Positions 62,414-64,000 of a stretch of DNA of 64,000 nt are shown piece after piece. The stretch lies in contig JADJOF010000003.1 of the NCBI GenBank assembly GCA_016713885.1, forward strand, positions 372,001 through 436,000, in the 5' to 3' direction. Source of the DNA: Bdellovibrionales bacterium (GTDB lineage: Bacteria; Bdellovibrionota; Bdellovibrionia; Bdellovibrionales; JAMPXM01). A program made the position numbers and the translations under genes. Below the pieces are notes generated by a model. That model worked only from the letters and a program-made list of their open reading frames with translations. It searched no databases and was not told the origin of the DNA. The first letter of the stretch is position 1. Each line of letters opens with the position of its first letter.

Positions 62414-64000
62414 GTGGGCTACGTCCACTCCTGAAACGAATTCCTTCGTTCGCTGAGCTCTCAGCGGGCGACGCGAGTGATGTGATCCTCGGTCGTTTTC
62501 TTGATTACGTGAGTGAGAAGGGGCTGTCGCTTTATCCGGCGCAGGAAGAGGCCATTCTCAATCTTATTCAAGGCGATCATGTGATTTTGAACACACCGAC
62601 TGGTTCCGGGAAGAGTTTGGTGGCTGAGGCTTTGGTGTTCCAGTCGATGGCCCTCGGCAAACGCGTGGTCTACACGTGTCCTGTCAAAGCGCTTGTGAAT
62701 GAAAAGTTTCTCTCTCTTTGTCGTCTTTTCGGTGCCGAGAGCGTTGGACTGATGACGGGCGATGGCAGCGTCAATCGCGATGCACCGATTGTCTGCTGCA
62801 CGGCCGAGATCCTCGCCAATATGGCTCTTTCTGACGGCGCCGATGCGAAAGTGGATGATGTCGTCATGGATGAATTTCACTACTACGCCGATCGAGAGCG
62901 CGGGATTGCTTGGCAGATTCCTTTGCTTGAATTAAAGCACGCCCGTTTTTTGCTGATGTCGGCAACCATGGGCAATATGGAGTTCTTTGCCGAGCATCTC
63001 GAAAAGCTCACGGGGCGAAGCGCAAACGTCGTCGTCGGTCACGATCGCCCGGTTCCACTTGAGTTTGAGTATCGCGGCGAGACGCATCTGCATGAGTCGA
63101 TTGCGGACCTTCTGAAAACTGACCGGGCGCCAGTTTACCTTGTGAACTTCACTCAGGCAGCAGCCTCCGAGGAGGCGCAGAACTTGATGAGCGTGGACTT
63201 TCTTTCAAAAGATCAAAAGAAGGCGATTTTAGATCGGCTTGACGGTGTCAGTTTTCGCTCGCCTTTTGGACGCGATCTTCAGCGCTTTCTTAAGCACGGC
63301 ATCGGCGTGCACCACGCAGGCCTTCTTCCGCGCTACCGTATTTTGGTCGAGAAGCTCGCACAAGATGGACTATTAAAGGTGATTTCGGGAACCGATACGC
63401 TTGGTGTGGGTGTGAACATTCCAATTCGCACGGTGCTCTTCACAAAACTGTGCAAATACGATGGCGAAAAATCGGCGATTCTGTCGAGCCGAGATTTTCA
63501 TCAGATTTCCGGTCGGGCGGGGCGTCGAGGGTTTGATAATCGTGGTTTTGTCGTCGCTCAGGCGCCGGAACACGTGATCGAGAACGCGAAGCTTGAGCGC
63601 AAAGCGCTTGCAGATCCAAAAAAAGCGAAAAAGATCGTCAAAGCAAAGCCTCCTGAACGCGGTTTTGTGATGTGGAGCGAAGACACATTCAAAAAACTTC
63701 AGACATCAAAACCGGAGCCACTGGAGTCACGTTTTCATATCGATCTTGGTTTAGTGCTTTCGGTTCTAGCGCGGAAGAATCACGATGGCTGTGAAGCGCT
63801 TCGTCTTTTGATTCGTCATTCGCACGAACCCGAAGGACGAAAGAAGGCCCATCGTCGTCGCGCCTTTGAACTGTTTCGCTCTCTCTATGAGCGACAGATT
63901 GTGGCGCTAAACCCGCTCGCTGTGCACGACGATCTTCAACACGACTTTTCGCTTCATCAGTCGCTTTCGCTTTGGCTCATCGATACTCTGGCGCAGCTTG
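62410..64000 (+). CDS. Ski2-like DEAD/DEAH helicase (DUF3516-type), 3'-truncated by the window
   Basis: The start ATG 62410 overlaps the preceding stop. The frame is open to the window end (about 530 residues seen). Motifs: T-P-T-G-S-G-K-S-L (I), V-M-D-E-F-H-Y-Y (II, DEFH box), M-S-A-T-M-G (III), G-V-H-H-A-G-L-L-P, and H-Q-I-S-G-R-A-G-R-R-G (VI). This is the RNA/DNA helicase group with a C-terminal DUF3516 region in actinobacteria and Bdellovibrio relatives. The gene continues past 64000, where the C-terminal domain should lie. Confidence 0.88.
   Translation, partial: MSGLRPLLKRIPSFAELSAGDASDVILGRFLDYVSEKGLSLYPAQEEAILNLIQGDHVILNTPTGSGKSLVAEALVFQSMALGKRVVYTCPVKALVNEKFLSLCRLFGAESVGLMTGDGSVNRDAPIVCCTAEILANMALSDGADAKVDDVVMDEFHYYADRERGIAWQIPLLELKHARFLLMSATMGNMEFFAEHLEKLTGRSANVVVGHDRPVPLEFEYRGETHLHESIADLLKTDRAPVYLVNFTQAAASEEAQNLMSVDFLSKDQKKAILDRLDGVSFRSPFGRDLQRFLKHGIGVHHAGLLPRYRILVEKLAQDGLLKVISGTDTLGVGVNIPIRTVLFTKLCKYDGEKSAILSSRDFHQISGRAGRRGFDNRGFVVAQAPEHVIENAKLERKALADPKKAKKIVKAKPPERGFVMWSEDTFKKLQTSKPEPLESRFHIDLGLVLSVLARKNHDGCEALRLLIRHSHEPEGRKKAHRRRAFELFRSLYERQIVALNPLAVHDDLQHDFSLHQSLSLWLIDTLAQL

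Noticed and set aside
1..64000. CRISPR array
   Set aside because: No series of evenly spaced short repeats was seen. The only tandem repeats are the two 46-bp units of the IS21 left end.

Overview
The window reads as chromosome of a Gram-negative bacterium, most likely a member of the Bdellovibrionota (Bdellovibrio-like). This is inference. It rests on a TIGR02147-family regulator, an AgmX/PglI-type C-terminal domain, many signal-peptide and lipoprotein genes, outer-membrane barrels, two secreted zinc metalloproteases and a mixed base composition near 50 % GC.

Layout. 1-8.6 kb: surface and secreted proteins, a YCII-like protein, a TIGR02147 regulator, a divergent response regulator / histidine kinase pair and an SF1 helicase. 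8.7-10.6 kb: a TIR-domain protein followed closely by a membrane-inserted KAP-like P-loop NTPase, which looks like an immune pair. 10.75-15.2 kb: a nest of insertion sequences. An IS3-type element is split by an IS4-like element with a 9-bp target duplication, and its right end is cut off by an IS1380-like element. 15.30-30.87 kb: a tRNA-Asp genomic island bounded by 16-bp direct repeats of the tRNA 3' end. From left to right it carries BrnT/BrnA, two membrane proteins, an LRAT-fold protein, a very large SF1 helicase-nuclease split by an IS21 element, a small protein, a winged-helix/replication-relaxation-like protein, a 110-bp nested palindrome, an excisionase and a tyrosine integrase whose last codon was hit by a second IS1380 copy. 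31-64 kb: ordinary chromosome. It contains an HMA protein, oxyR-ahpC-ahpF with an OxyR operator, hemolysin III, a GST, phosphoesterases, a tatA-asparaginase-proB-proA run, OmpA, an esterase, a PIG-V-like mannosyltransferase, a CzcA/TolC heavy-metal efflux locus, a SNF2 helicase, a metalloprotease, endonuclease III, a PP1-like phosphatase and a Ski2/DUF3516-like helicase running off the end.

How the genes work together. The divergent oxyR/ahpCF locus is a peroxide-response unit. The CzcA-like pump, its small periplasmic partner and the TolC-like channel form an efflux unit, but no HlyD-type adaptor is visible. Removing the IS21 copy plus one 5-bp duplication from the island restores a single 1515-residue reading frame, so the helicase-nuclease was intact when the element landed.

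A caution applies throughout. At least eight genes, several of them housekeeping (nth, proB, czcA, an esterase), are broken by one-base changes. Most are indels, usually in short homopolymers; three are in-frame stops. This may be true decay or uncorrected sequence error, and each case is described so a reader can judge.
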